A stretch of 64,000 bases of DNA from Neisseria perflava (GCF_024170405.1 NZ_JALJYC010000004.1:44966-108965); one strand, 5' to 3'. Numbered from the stretch's first letter, positions 26,144 through 35,547 are shown. Numbers and translations are program-made. Notes: generated by a model from the sequence alone, not told the origin.

Positions 26144-27592
26144 TTACAACGTAACCGCTTTGCTCTCACCGTTAACGGTTTCAGTAATGGCAAAAGTATG
26201 CGCTTTGGTATCGGCCACCAAGCGGGCGCTGACGCCTGCTTCGGCATTCTTCCAAGTGATTTCGATTTCGTTCTCGCCCAAGGCTTTCACGGCAAACTCA
26301 CCGTCGAAGGCTTTAGAAGTATTGCGGAATTTCAGCAGATTAAACAGCTGCTGCACCACCGGACGTTTAACGGTTTCGTTAATCTCTTCCAAAGAGTAGT
26401 AATGACGGTTGATGTTGCGGCCTTCTTTGGTACGCTCCAGCAATTCGATGTCGTTTTCACCGGCCAACAAGCCCACGTAGTAAATTTGCGGGATACCCGG
26501 CGCAAAACATTGCAACACGCGCGCCAAAATATACGCTTGGTCGTTGTTGCCCAAAGCGGAATAGTAGGTGCAGTTGATTTGGTAGATGTCCAAATTATTG
26601 TATTCGGCGCTGCTGTATTTTTTCTTCACATTCGCGCCTTGTGCATACAGCGCCTCGCGGGTGGCTTCGCATTCTTCATCGGTCATCAAATCTTTGACAT
26701 CGACCACGCCGATACCGTCGTGGGTATCCAAAGTAGTAAACTGTTTGCGCGGGCAGATTTCCATCCAGTGTACCAAGCGGTCAACGTGGCCGCTGAACAA
26801 GGTGTGCAACACCAACATCGGCAGCGCAAAATCATAAACATAATAATCATGCTCGGCGATTTTCAGCTGGATGGTGTAATGCTCGTGAATTTCCGGCAAT
26901 ACGGTCACATTGTGCGCTTCCAATACATCGGTACACTCTTTGAGCGTTTCCCAAATGTCAGGCTCGACAAAGAAGCAGTTGGTGCCGATACGTTTGTTGG
27001 CATAGGCAAATGCGTCCAAACGGATAATCGACGCGCCTTGTTTGCTCAAAAATTCCAAATTGTCTTTGATGAATTTTTTGGTGGTCGGCGTGGTGACATC
27101 CAAGTCAACTTGTTGCTCGTCAAAAGTACACCATACTTTTTCAGAAGTACCGTCGGCAAACTCGGCCATGCGGTAAGGCGCACGCGGTTTGCGTTTGTAA
27201 ATCAAGTCAACCTGCTCTTCGGTCGGCTCGCCGTTGGGCCAGAAATTTTTATAACGGATAAACAGATCGCGCCATTCGGAAGCGTCTTTTTTCGCCAAAA
27301 AATCTTTAAAATAAGGAGATTGCGCAGAAATATGGTTTACCATGAAGTCAAACATCAGATAATAATCTTCAGCCAATGCGCGCACGTCTTCCCAGCCGCC
27401 GAAAGCCTCATCCACTTTGGTGTAATCCATCGGTGCAAAACCGCGGTCACCCGAAGACGGGAAAAACGGCAGAATGTGCACACCGCCGACCACGTCTTTC
27501 AACGGGCCTTCCAAAACGGTTTTCAAATCCTTCAGATTGTTGCCTAAACTGTCGGCATAGGTAATGAGCATGGCTTCATTTTTTACTTGCAT
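26144..27592 (-). CDS. gtfA: sucrose phosphorylase (GH13)
   Basis: It splits sucrose with phosphate into glucose-1-phosphate and fructose in the cytoplasm. The 482 residues match the family. Catalytic residues are visible: nucleophile Asp in IIRLDAFAYANK (about 194), acid/base Glu in VLPEIHEHY (about 236), stabiliser Asp in TLDTHDGIG (about 294). MFDFMVNHIS and DRGFAPMDY complete the active-site blocks. TAGGAAGGATAACC precedes the ATG. No sucrose transporter or fructokinase is adjacent. Neisseria relatives better known for sucrose use have amylosucrase; this is a phosphorylase by its PSSGDRGFAPMDY and overall length. Confidence 0.9.
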   Translation of the reverse strand: MQVKNEAMLITYADSLGNNLKDLKTVLEGPLKDVVGGVHILPFFPSSGDRGFAPMDYTKVDEAFGGWEDVRALAEDYYLMFDFMVNHISAQSPYFKDFLAKKDASEWRDLFIRYKNFWPNGEPTEEQVDLIYKRKPRAPYRMAEFADGTSEKVWCTFDEQQVDLDVTTPTTKKFIKDNLEFLSKQGASIIRLDAFAYANKRIGTNCFFVEPDIWETLKECTDVLEAHNVTVLPEIHEHYTIQLKIAEHDYYVYDFALPMLVLHTLFSGHVDRLVHWMEICPRKQFTTLDTHDGIGVVDVKDLMTDEECEATREALYAQGANVKKKYSSAEYNNLDIYQINCTYYSALGNNDQAYILARVLQCFAPGIPQIYYVGLLAGENDIELLERTKEGRNINRHYYSLEEINETVKRPVVQQLFNLLKFRNTSKAFDGEFAVKALGENEIEITWKNAEAGVSARLVADTKAHTFAITETVNGESKAVTL

Positions 27593-27659
27593 GGTTATCC
27601 TTCCTAGTACTTAAAAATATCAGTGCCACAGAAATAACCATGACACGCAAACGGTGTGC

Positions 27660-27745
27660 ATGATAGCAAACCCGCTTACCGCTGCAATACTTTTAACTAA
27701 TTTTAAATTTTTTTAGCTATTTTGATTATCAAAAAGTGATTATCA
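27660..27745 (-). promoter_or_regulatory. sucrose phosphorylase promoter with tandem TGATTATCA
   Basis: Minus-strand -35 TTGCAG (27682-27687) and -10 TATCAT (27660-27665) are 16 bp apart. Upstream, TGATTATCA occurs twice (27723-27731 and 27737-27745), 14 bp centre to centre. The repeats are a candidate binding site for an unknown regulator. Confidence 0.5.
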
Positions 27746-27782
27746 GCAAGTTTAGTGCGGGAGAATGGGAATTAACACAGAT

Positions 27783-27815
27783 AAAGGCCGTCTGAAAAAA
27801 TTTCAGACGGCCTTT
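27783..27815 (-). terminator. DUS-pair hairpin between gtfA promoter region and uvrC
   Basis: An inverted AGGCCGTCTGAA pair with AAA/TTT flanks, 37 bp behind the uvrC stop codon, so it can end uvrC transcription. Confidence 0.75.
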
Positions 27816-27851
27816 CCATATCCAATTTTATTTGGTGTATTCCAAAATCAA

Positions 27852-29693
27852 TCAATGCAAATGCTCATAAATCTTCTCTGCCAAGGCCGCGCTGATTCCT
27901 TCGACCTGCGCCAAATCGTCCTTGCTCGCCGCCACCACGCCGCGCAAGCCACCGAAGCGGGTCAGCAGGGCTTTTTTGCGTTTCGGGCCTATGCCTTCGA
28001 TGTCGTTCAGCGATGAGGTCACGCGGGCTTTGTCGCGTTTTTTGCGGTGGCCGGTGATGGCGAAGCGGTGCGATTCGTCGCGCACGGTTTGCAGTAAATG
28101 CAAGGCGGGGCTGTGCGGCGGCAGTCTGAAAATCTCGCCGGTAAACGGTAAAATCAGCTCTTCCAAACCGGCTTTGCGCTCGGGGCCTTTGGCGATGCCG
28201 ACCAGCGGGATATGCAGGCCGAGTTCTTCCCATACGCTGACGGCCACGCCGATCTGCCCTTTACCGCCGTCAATCAACACCACGTCCGGCCATTTTACTG
28301 CTTCGCCGTTGGCCTCGGCTTCCTGCATTTTGCCGTAACGCCGCGTCAGTACTTCGCGCATGGCGGCGTAGTCGTCGCCGGGTTTGGCGGTGGTGATGTT
28401 GTAGCGGCGGTATTGCGAAGGCTGGATATTCTGCTCGTCATACACCACGCAGCTGGCAACGGTAGCTTCGCCCTGGGTGTGGCTGATGTCGAAACATTCT
28501 AGGCGGCCCAGGCCGTCTGAATCCATATTCAAAATCCGCGCCAATTCGTCTAAGCGGTATTGTTGGCTGCTTTGTTGCAGGCGACGTTGCTCGATGGCGA
28601 TTTTGGCATTTTTTTCCGCCATGTTCAGCCACACTTTGCGCTCGCCTATGGTTTTGCTGACAAACTGCATTTGCTTGCCGTGTTCGCTGTTTAGCGCTTC
28701 TTGCAGCGATTCGGGCAACACAAAATTGCTGATGATAATGTCGGGCTTGGCCTTGCCCAGATAATGCTGGGCAACGAAAGCCTCGGCGTAATCTTGGCCG
28801 TTTGGCTCGGGATCATCTTTGACATCGGGAAAAAAACTCTTGTCACCGACATGCCGTCCGCCGCGTATGCTGACCCAATGGATACAGACGAGGCCGTCTG
28901 AAACTGCCAGCGCCAGCAGGTCGATATCGTTGGGGTTGTTCGGATTTTTACTGTCGATAAACTGCTGGCTCTGCATTAAGCCGAGCGATTGGATTTGGTC
29001 GCGGTAACGCGCTGCTTCTTCAAATTCCAGCGCGGCGGCGGCCTGATTCATTTTGTGGTGCAAGACCTGAATCAGCTCGTCGGTTTTGCCGCTGAGAAAA
29101 GTCGCCGCCTCACTGACATCGGCGCGGTAATCTTCGGCGGAAATATGCCCCGCGCACGGGCCGGAGCAGCGCTTAATCTGATACAGGAGGCAGGCGCGGT
29201 CGCGGTGTTCGAACACGCTGTCTTCGCAGGTGCGCAGTTTGAACACTTTTTGCAGAATCTGAATGCTGTCGCGCACGGCATTGCCGTTGGGATACGGCCC
29301 GAAATATTGGTTGGGCTTTTTCAGCGTGCCGCGATGATAGGCCATTTGCGGAAATTCATGGCCGGAGAGCATAAGATAGGGATAGCTTTTGTCGTCGCGG
29401 AACAGGATATTGTATTTCGGCGACAGGGCTTTGATAAAATTGTTCTCCAAAATCAAAGCCTCGGCCTCGGAGCGCGTGACCGTGGTTTCGATATGGTGCA
29501 CCTGTTTCACCATAAGCTGAATGCGCGGCGACAGATCGCTTTTTTGAAAATAGCTCGACACCCTCCGCTTGAGGTTGACGGCTTTGCCGACGTATAACAC
29601 ATTATTGTTATCGTCAAACATGCGGTACACACCCGGCAGATTGGGCAGGTTTTTCAGGAAAATTTCAAGATTAAAGGATTCGGTTTGCGGCAC
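27852..29693 (-). CDS. uvrC: UvrABC system protein C
   Basis: The incision nuclease of nucleotide excision repair, about 613 residues. The GIY-YIG domain opens LPNLPGVYRMFDDNNNVLYV; a Cys-rich linker (CLLYQIKRCSGPCAGHIS) follows near 150, then the UVR motif (about 200), the RNase H-like second nuclease domain (ECFDISHTQGEA, VLIDGGKGQIGVA) and C-terminal helix-hairpin-helix repeats (IEGIGPKRKKALL, VEGISAALAEKI). I favour GTG 29693 (VPQTESFN); the frame extends to ATG 29738 but that ATG has no ribosome site. It carries an internal DUS near 28511 and another near 28892. Confidence 0.93.
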   Translation of the reverse strand: MPQTESFNLEIFLKNLPNLPGVYRMFDDNNNVLYVGKAVNLKRRVSSYFQKSDLSPRIQLMVKQVHHIETTVTRSEAEALILENNFIKALSPKYNILFRDDKSYPYLMLSGHEFPQMAYHRGTLKKPNQYFGPYPNGNAVRDSIQILQKVFKLRTCEDSVFEHRDRACLLYQIKRCSGPCAGHISAEDYRADVSEAATFLSGKTDELIQVLHHKMNQAAAALEFEEAARYRDQIQSLGLMQSQQFIDSKNPNNPNDIDLLALAVSDGLVCIHWVSIRGGRHVGDKSFFPDVKDDPEPNGQDYAEAFVAQHYLGKAKPDIIISNFVLPESLQEALNSEHGKQMQFVSKTIGERKVWLNMAEKNAKIAIEQRRLQQSSQQYRLDELARILNMDSDGLGRLECFDISHTQGEATVASCVVYDEQNIQPSQYRRYNITTAKPGDDYAAMREVLTRRYGKMQEAEANGEAVKWPDVVLIDGGKGQIGVAVSVWEELGLHIPLVGIAKGPERKAGLEELILPFTGEIFRLPPHSPALHLLQTVRDESHRFAITGHRKKRDKARVTSSLNDIEGIGPKRKKALLTRFGGLRGVVAASKDDLAQVEGISAALAEKIYEHLH

Positions 29694-29783
29694 GGTCGGT
29701 TCTTTTAATTGATATGCAGTAGTAGAAGATATTACCATCAGATGGCAAGATACATTGGTTATATCAGGTGTTTCCCCAAAAAT

Positions 29784-29818
29784 AAAAGGCCGTCTGAAAA
29801 TAATTTCAGACGGCCTTT
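29784..29818 (-). terminator. DUS-pair terminator behind ftsB
   Basis: An inverted AGGCCGTCTGAA pair with AAAA and TTT flanks, 20 bp behind the ftsB stop. Confidence 0.75.
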
Positions 29819-29837
29819 GGCTTACTTTGGCGCTTGC

Positions 29838-30110
29838 TTAACGCTCGATAAAGCGGTAATAGGTTTCGCCCTGCTGAACGTAACCCAATTCCACACGGGC
29901 GATTTCGGAAATGGCTTCCTGACCGGTCGCCAAATCCTGCACCTCGGCAGCTAGGAAATTATTGCGCAAAGCGAGTGTCAGGTTTTTTTCTTCCTGCACC
30001 GAAAGCTGCTCCTGCAACTCTTCCGTATGCCCGACACTGCCTTTGCCAAACCACAGGCTGTATTGGAAACATACCAGCGCAATCGTTAAAACAACAGTCA
30101 CCCACTTCAT
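29838..30110 (-). CDS. ftsB: cell division protein FtsB
   Basis: A 90-residue bitopic membrane protein of the divisome that links FtsL and FtsQ. An N-terminal membrane segment (about residues 3-21) is followed by a coiled coil (about 28-62) and a short C-terminal tail with ISEIARVELGYVQQGETYYRF, typical of FtsB/DivIC. It lies 21 bp behind eno on the same strand, the gene order also seen in other proteobacteria. Confidence 0.92.
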   Translation of the reverse strand: MKWVTVVLTIALVCFQYSLWFGKGSVGHTEELQEQLSVQEEKNLTLALRNNFLAAEVQDLATGQEAISEIARVELGYVQQGETYYRFIER

Positions 30111-30131
30111 GCTTTAATATCCTGCCTTAAC

Positions 30132-31418
30132 CTATTTGCTCAGTTGGTAGAACGCAGCTTTGCCCGGGTAGTAAGCGGCTTCTGCCAATTCTGCTTCAAT
30201 GCGCAACAGTTGGTTGTATTTGGCCATGCGGTCAGAACGGCTCAATGAACCGGTTTTGATTTGCATGCAGTTGGTGGCCACGGCCAAGTCAGCGATGGTG
30301 CTGTCTTCGGTTTCTCCGGAACGGTGGCTCATTACGCTGGCGTAACGGTTACGTTTAGCCAAATCAACGGCTTGCAGGGTTTCGCTCAAAGTACCGATTT
30401 GGTTTACTTTTACCAACAACGCGTTAGCCACGCCTTTTTCGATGCCTTCGGCCAAGATTTTCGGGTTGGTCACAAACAAGTCGTCGCCGACCAGTTGTAC
30501 TTTGCTGCCCAGTTTGTCAGTCAGCAGTTTCCAGCCGTCCCAGTCGTTTTCGTCCATACCGTCTTCGATGGAGATAATCGGGAATTCGGCAACCAAACCG
30601 GCCAAGTATTCGGCAAATTCGGCGCTGGTCAAAGCCAGACCTTCGGCTTCCAGATGGTATTTGCCGTCTTTGTAGAATTCGCTGGAAGCGCAGTCCATCG
30701 CGAACAATACATCTTCGCCCGGTACGTAACCGGCAGCTTTAACGGCTTCAACCATCAGCTCCAAAGCTTCTTTATGGGTGTTCAGGTTCGGTGCGAAACC
30801 GCCTTCGTCGCCCACGGTAGTCGGGTAGCCGCGTGAATCACAGATTTTTTTCAGGGCGTGGAACACTTCCGCACCGCAACGCAGGGCTTCGCGGAAAGAT
30901 TTCGCGCCGACCGGCATAATCATAAATTCTTGAATGTTCAAGGTGTTGTTGGCGTGTTCGCCGCCGTTGATGACGTTCATCATCGGAACCGGCAGCGCCA
31001 TCGGGCCGGCACCGCCCAAGTAGCGGTACAGCGGCAGGCCTGAATCTTCGGCTGCGGCGCGGGCAACGGCCATAGAAACGGCCAAAGTTGCGTTGGCACC
31101 CAAACGGCCTTTGTTGTCGGTACCGTCCAAGTCGATCATGATTTTGTCGATGTAAGACTGCTCGTTGGCATCCACACCGATCAAGGCTTGGGCGATTTCG
31201 TTGTTGACATGCTCAACGGCAGTCAATACGCCTTTACCCAAGTAACGGCTTTTATCGCCGTCGCGCAATTCCAGGGCTTCTTTTTGACCGGTAGAAGCGC
31301 CGCTCGGTACGGCTGCGCGACCCATCACGCCGGATTCCAACAATACGTCACACTCTACGGTAGGATTACCGCGAGAGTCCAAAATTTCGCGGGCAAAAAT
31401 ATCAACGATTGCGCTCAT
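30132..31418 (-). CDS. eno: enolase
   Basis: It interconverts 2-phosphoglycerate and phosphoenolpyruvate and, in many bacteria, is part of the RNA degradosome. The 428 residues match the family. Visible are REILDSRGNPT (start), GGEHANNTLNIQEFMIMPVG (about 155), the Mg ligands in FAMDCASSEF and SIEDGMDENDW, and the signature LVKVNQIGTLSETL with SHRSGETEDS. The start at 31418 follows TTGGAGACATTC; a further in-frame ATG 12 bp upstream is less likely. Confidence 0.96.
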   Translation of the reverse strand: MSAIVDIFAREILDSRGNPTVECDVLLESGVMGRAAVPSGASTGQKEALELRDGDKSRYLGKGVLTAVEHVNNEIAQALIGVDANEQSYIDKIMIDLDGTDNKGRLGANATLAVSMAVARAAAEDSGLPLYRYLGGAGPMALPVPMMNVINGGEHANNTLNIQEFMIMPVGAKSFREALRCGAEVFHALKKICDSRGYPTTVGDEGGFAPNLNTHKEALELMVEAVKAAGYVPGEDVLFAMDCASSEFYKDGKYHLEAEGLALTSAEFAEYLAGLVAEFPIISIEDGMDENDWDGWKLLTDKLGSKVQLVGDDLFVTNPKILAEGIEKGVANALLVKVNQIGTLSETLQAVDLAKRNRYASVMSHRSGETEDSTIADLAVATNCMQIKTGSLSRSDRMAKYNQLLRIEAELAEAAYYPGKAAFYQLSK

Positions 31419-31765
31419 GAATGTCTCCAAAAATATAGGAAGGGAAAAAATACTGCTTTATAAAATTAAAACGGTATTCAAGATGGTTTTCAGACGGCCT
31501 CTCGGCCGTTTTCCACATTGCCTGCCGCAATCATTCAGGCAGGCAATGCGCTAACTTTGAAATTATATTACAAAATAGATTATACCGCTTAATCTGTGTC
31601 AATATTGTGTCTTTTTCGATTAAACGGGTTGGCATTTGTCATTGCCATGTAGCCGAATAAGTGTACCATTTTTTCAGGCTTTCTGATATGCCCGTATGCA
31701 AAAAGGCCGTCTGAAAACGTATTCAGACGGCCTCGATGATTAAACCATAATCCTAAACTGCCGGA
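31419..31765 (-). other. eno-guaB intergenic region
   Basis: No gene. A single DUS lies at 31485-31496 and a DUS-pair terminator for guaB at 31701-31733. An AT-rich stretch at 31560-31605 has a minus-strand TATAAT (31579-31584) and a TTGACA (31597-31602), but only 12 bp apart, so the eno promoter cannot be fixed by eye. Confidence 0.5.
31701..31733 (-). terminator. DUS-pair terminator behind guaB
   Basis: An inverted AGGCCGTCTGAA pair preceded by AAAA, 33 bp behind the guaB stop. Confidence 0.7.
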
Positions 31766-33229
31766 TTAGCGGTGGTAGTTTGGCGCTTCTTTGGTAATCT
31801 GCACATCGTGAACATGTGATTCGCTCATACCGGCGGAGGTAATTTCCACAAATTCGGCTTTTTCGTGCATGTCGGCGATGGTGGCGCAACCCAAATAGCC
31901 CATGCTGGAGCGCAAACCGCCCAACAGCTGGTGGATGATGTTCACAATCGGGCCTTTGTACGGCACGCGGCCTTCAATACCTTCCGGCACATATTTGTCG
32001 GCGCTGTCGGTTTTGTCTTGGAAGTAGCGGTCGGCCGAACCTTGGCTCATTGCGCCCAGCGAACCCATACCACGGTAAGATTTGTATGAACGGCCTTGAT
32101 ACAGCTCGATTTCGCCCGGCGCTTCTTCCGTACCGGCAAACATACCGCCCAACATTACGCTGGACGCACCGGCAGCCAATGCTTTAGACAAGTCGCCGGA
32201 GAAACGCACGCCGCCGTCGGCAATCAGCGGCACGCCAGTGCCTTTCAAGGCTTCTGCCACATTGTGAATCGCGGTCAGCTGAGGTACGCCGACACCAGCC
32301 ACGATACGGGTGGTACAAATCGAACCCGGGCCGATACCGACTTTCACGGCGTCCGCGCCGGCCGCCACCAAATCCAACGCAGCTTGCGCGGTGGCGATGT
32401 TACCACCGATAACCTGCACTTGCGGGTAAGTGTCTTTTACCCATTTTACGCGGTCGATCACACCTTGGCTGTGACCGTGGGCGGTATCGACCACAATCAC
32501 GTCCACACCGGCTGCAACCAGCGCATGCACACGCGCTTCGGTGTCGCCGCCGGTACCGACAGCCGCGCCGACGCGCAAACGGCCTTCGGCATCTTTATTG
32601 GCATTCGGAAATTCGGTGGTTTTGATGATGTCTTTAACGGTAATCAGACCTTTGAGCTCGTCTTGGCCGTTTAATACCAAAACGCGCTCAACTTTATGCT
32701 GGTGCATCAAATCGCGGGCTTCGTCGATACTGGTACCTTCGGCCACGGTCACCAAACGCTCGCGCGGGGTCATAATAGCAGATACGGGCAAATCCAAGCG
32801 GTTTTCAAAACGCAAATCGCGGTTGGTCACGATACCGACCACTTTGCCGTTTTCCACCACCGGCAAGCCGGACATTTTGCGTTTGCGCTCGGCGCGCATT
32901 TTCAGCAAATCGCCAATCAACACATCGGGCGCAACGGTTACCGGATCTTTCACGATACCGCTCTCATGGCGTTTCACTTTGGAAACGGCATGGGCTTGCT
33001 GCTCGGGGGTCATGTTTTTATGGATGATACCGATACCGCCCTCTTGCGCCATAGAGATGGCCAAACGCGCCTCGGTGACGGTATCCATGGCGGCGGAAAG
33101 CAGAGGCGCGTTGAGTGTAATATCGCGGGTGAGTTTGGTTTGAAGTTTGACGTCGCGCGGCAGCACGGTAGAGTGTGAAGGAACCAACAAAACGTCGTCA
33201 AAGGTGTAGGCTTTTTCAATGATACGCAT
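31766..33229 (-). CDS. guaB: inosine-5'-monophosphate dehydrogenase
   Basis: It oxidises IMP to XMP with NAD+, the committed step to GMP. The 487 residues match bacterial GuaB. The barrel starts AYTFDDVLLVPSHSTVLPRD; two CBS domains occupy about 92-210 (VVENGKVVGIVTNRDLR); the catalytic loop GIGPGSICTTRIVAGVGVPQ has Cys near 305. The flap region contains KYVPEGIEGRVPYKG. ATG 33229 is the usual start; the frame is open to 33376 but that part lacks family sequence. Confidence 0.95.
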   Translation of the reverse strand: MRIIEKAYTFDDVLLVPSHSTVLPRDVKLQTKLTRDITLNAPLLSAAMDTVTEARLAISMAQEGGIGIIHKNMTPEQQAHAVSKVKRHESGIVKDPVTVAPDVLIGDLLKMRAERKRKMSGLPVVENGKVVGIVTNRDLRFENRLDLPVSAIMTPRERLVTVAEGTSIDEARDLMHQHKVERVLVLNGQDELKGLITVKDIIKTTEFPNANKDAEGRLRVGAAVGTGGDTEARVHALVAAGVDVIVVDTAHGHSQGVIDRVKWVKDTYPQVQVIGGNIATAQAALDLVAAGADAVKVGIGPGSICTTRIVAGVGVPQLTAIHNVAEALKGTGVPLIADGGVRFSGDLSKALAAGASSVMLGGMFAGTEEAPGEIELYQGRSYKSYRGMGSLGAMSQGSADRYFQDKTDSADKYVPEGIEGRVPYKGPIVNIIHQLLGGLRSSMGYLGCATIADMHEKAEFVEITSAGMSESHVHDVQITKEAPNYHR

Positions 33230-33437
33230 AATGCTCGGGCTTTCAGTTTGTGCAAGATGCACGGCATTATAGCACTTTCTGTGCTGCATAAACAACGGCA
33301 GTTTGCTTTTTGCGGCTGTTTTTTGTAAAAGCGCACATCTGCCGCCCAAGCATGAAAAAATTTCCCCATCAATCATGCCAATCTGCTTAAAGCACAGTAA
33401 AATCGCCGATGAACAAATACCAATAAGGGAACCCGTA

Positions 33438-33875
33438 ATGAAAAATATTCCGATGGCTGCGCTTTTGCTTTTTTGTTTGTCGGCACCCGTTTTGCAGGCA
33501 GCCGAAGTTTATACTTGGAAAAACCGCAGCGGCAGCAACACCTACTCCGACGTCCCCAACCGCTTGCAACCGGCACTCACCGGTAAAATCAATGTGCGCA
33601 CGCAAACCGTTTCCCTTCCGGCGGCGGCAAGCGGCAATACGGCGAAAAGCGGTTCGATTGCCGAGCAACAGCAGCAGTTGAATAATAAAATCACCCAAGC
33701 CAACAAGCAGATTGAGGAGCAAAACCAAAAAATCGCCGAAGCTGCCCGCCAACAAAAAGAAGACAACTGCAAAACCGCCCAGCTTAACCGCCAATTTGCT
33801 GAGTCCGCCCGCGCCAACAACCGCAGCGCATTGATTCAACGCTATGATTCGGATATTGCCAAATATTGCAATTAA
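33438..33875 (+). CDS. DUF4124-type periplasmic protein
   Basis: A 145-residue protein with a Sec signal peptide (MKNIPMAALLLFCLSAPVLQAA) followed by a DUF4124-like beta domain, EVYTWKNRSGSNTYSDVPN. The rest is a Gln/Asn-rich coiled coil (about 75-115) and a Cys-containing tail (DNCKTAQLNRQF, IAKYCN) that could form one disulphide. AAGGGAACCC precedes the ATG. Function unknown; the domain is common in proteobacterial envelope proteins. It diverges from guaB. Confidence 0.82.
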   Translation: MKNIPMAALLLFCLSAPVLQAAEVYTWKNRSGSNTYSDVPNRLQPALTGKINVRTQTVSLPAAASGNTAKSGSIAEQQQQLNNKITQANKQIEEQNQKIAEAARQQKEDNCKTAQLNRQFAESARANNRSALIQRYDSDIAKYCN

Positions 33876-33911
33876 GCGCGTTGGGTTTGAATGACATTGG
33901 GTGAAACAGAC

Positions 33912-33963
33912 AAGGTCGTCTGAAAAACATATTTCTACCTGATTGTTGTTTTCAGACGGCCTT
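33912..33963 (+). repeat. mixed-dialect DUS pair
   Basis: AGGTCGTCTGAA at the left is the variant used by N. mucosa/N. sicca; the inverted partner is the ordinary AGGCCGTCTGAA. The remaining sequence up to 34092 shows no gene. Confidence 0.5.
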
Positions 33964-34092
33964 GGCATAAGCGCATTCTGATTTCAAGATAAACAGGTAG
34001 GCTGCGAAACACGGTGATAATCTGGAAGCCGTAGCCATTGCGAGCGCGTGCCAGTGATTCCCAGCCTGGCCGCAGCCTGCGCCCCAAACCTC

Positions 34093-34132
34093 AAAGGCCG
34101 TCTGAAACGAAAATTGTTTCAGACGGCCTTTT
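34093..34132 (-). terminator. DUS-pair terminator behind the Dcu gene
   Basis: An inverted AGGCCGTCTGAA pair with AAA and TTTT flanks, 13 bp behind the stop of the transporter gene. Confidence 0.75.
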
Positions 34133-34144
34133 GCTATAAACGGT

Positions 34145-35476
34145 TTACAGCAGAATATTGGCAAACAGCAGGCCGAAGCCCAAGCTGAAGGCCATGCTCA
34201 GTAGGCCGGGCAGCATAAAGCTGTGGTTGAAAATGTATTTGCCGATTTTGGTCGTACCCGTGCTGTCGAAGTCGATGGCCGCGATAATCGGGCCGTAGTT
34301 CGGGATGAAGAAATAGCCGTTAACCGCCACAAACGTGCCGATCATAATCGGCGCGGGAATGCCCAGCGTAATGCCGATGGGAAACAGCGTCGCCACGGTC
34401 GCGCCTTGGCTGTTGACCAATACCGACAACACAAACAGGGCAAAGGCGAATGTCCACGGTGCGTTTTCCACCAAATGTTTGACGGTTTCCTGCACCTCGG
34501 CCAAATGGCCGTGCATCAGGGTATCGCCCAGCCAAGCCACACCGAACACCGCAATCACCGCACGCATACCAGCATGGAACACCGAGCCTTTGGTAATCGC
34601 GTCGCCGTCGGGTTTGCACACCAAGATAATCAGCGCGGCGGCCGACAACATCACGATTTCAATGGTATGCGCCATGCCCATCGGTTTGCCGCCCTCTTCA
34701 AAGACGGGACGCAGCTCGGGCATTGCGCCCATCAGTACCACCAGCAAAGCGGCAAAAAGAAAAATACCCACCGACCATTTGGCCTGTTTGCTGACGGGTG
34801 CGCCGCTATCGGCCGCCAATTCGGTTTCATGCGCTTTCACATAGTCGGGATTTTGCAGCAGCGCCTGATAATGCGGGTCGTCGTTCAACTCTTTGCCCAT
34901 TTTGTTGACAAAAACGCAAGCCAAGCCGATACCGAGAATCGTCGCCGGAATGGTCACTTTCAACACATCCGCCAGAGTAACATGCTGCGGCTCGAGGTAA
35001 GTGACCGTGGCCACCACCGCCGCCGCAATCGGGCTGGCGACAATGGCAAATTGCGAGGCAATCACCGCCATCGTCAGCGGACGCTCGGGGCGCACACCGT
35101 TGCGGCGGCTTACTTCGGCAATCACGGGCAATACCGAATAAGCCACGTGCCCCGTACCCGCCAACACGGTAAAGGTATAAGTTACCATTGGCGCGATAAA
35201 GGTAATATGTTTCGGATTTTTATGCAGCACTTTGGTGGCGATTTTAATCATATAGTCCAAACCACCGGAAGCCTGCATCGCCGCCGCCGCCGACACCACC
35301 GCCATAATCATCAGCATCACGTCAATCGGCGGGCTGGTCGGCTCCAGCCCGAAACCAAACGCCAATACCGCCAAACCGATACCGCCCAACACACCCAAGC
35401 CGATACCGCCGACTTGCGCACCAATCAAAATACACAGCAGCACAACGGCAAACTGGATAAAAAACATGGCTGACAT
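34145..35476 (-). CDS. anaerobic C4-dicarboxylate transporter (DcuA/DcuB family)
   Basis: The protein has 443 residues with about 10-12 membrane segments, beginning MSAMFFIQFAVVLLCILIGA. Family blocks include GLDYMIKIATKVLHKNPKHI, TYTFTVLAGTGHVAYSVLPV and the C-terminal NGYFFIPNYGPIIAAIDFDSTGTTKIGKY. The family exchanges fumarate, malate or aspartate for succinate. DcuA and DcuB cannot be separated here. TTACGGAGTTGCT precedes the ATG. A minus-strand TATAAT near 35618-35625 may be its -10 box; I see no convincing FNR site. Confidence 0.9.
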   Translation of the reverse strand: MSAMFFIQFAVVLLCILIGAQVGGIGLGVLGGIGLAVLAFGFGLEPTSPPIDVMLMIMAVVSAAAAMQASGGLDYMIKIATKVLHKNPKHITFIAPMVTYTFTVLAGTGHVAYSVLPVIAEVSRRNGVRPERPLTMAVIASQFAIVASPIAAAVVATVTYLEPQHVTLADVLKVTIPATILGIGLACVFVNKMGKELNDDPHYQALLQNPDYVKAHETELAADSGAPVSKQAKWSVGIFLFAALLVVLMGAMPELRPVFEEGGKPMGMAHTIEIVMLSAAALIILVCKPDGDAITKGSVFHAGMRAVIAVFGVAWLGDTLMHGHLAEVQETVKHLVENAPWTFAFALFVLSVLVNSQGATVATLFPIGITLGIPAPIMIGTFVAVNGYFFIPNYGPIIAAIDFDSTGTTKIGKYIFNHSFMLPGLLSMAFSLGFGLLFANILL

Positions 35477-35511
35477 AGCAACTCCGTAAACAAATCACAC
35501 AATGCCGTCTG

Positions 35512-35547
35512 AAATATTTTGCAAGATTTTGTTTTCAGACGGCCTTT
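35512..35547 (-). repeat. mixed DUS pair in the Dcu leader
   Basis: ATGCCGTCTGAA at the left and an inverted AGGCCGTCTGAA at the right with a 19-nt loop. It would lie in the untranslated leader of the Dcu gene. Confidence 0.55.

Noticed and set aside
26198..27547. Long open frame antisense to the sucrose phosphorylase gene
   Set aside because: The sense strand encodes a complete GH13 enzyme with all catalytic residues; the antisense product is not recognisable.
34223..35473. Long open frame antisense to the Dcu transporter
   Set aside because: A shadow of the transporter; His/Gln/Arg-rich and without domain features.
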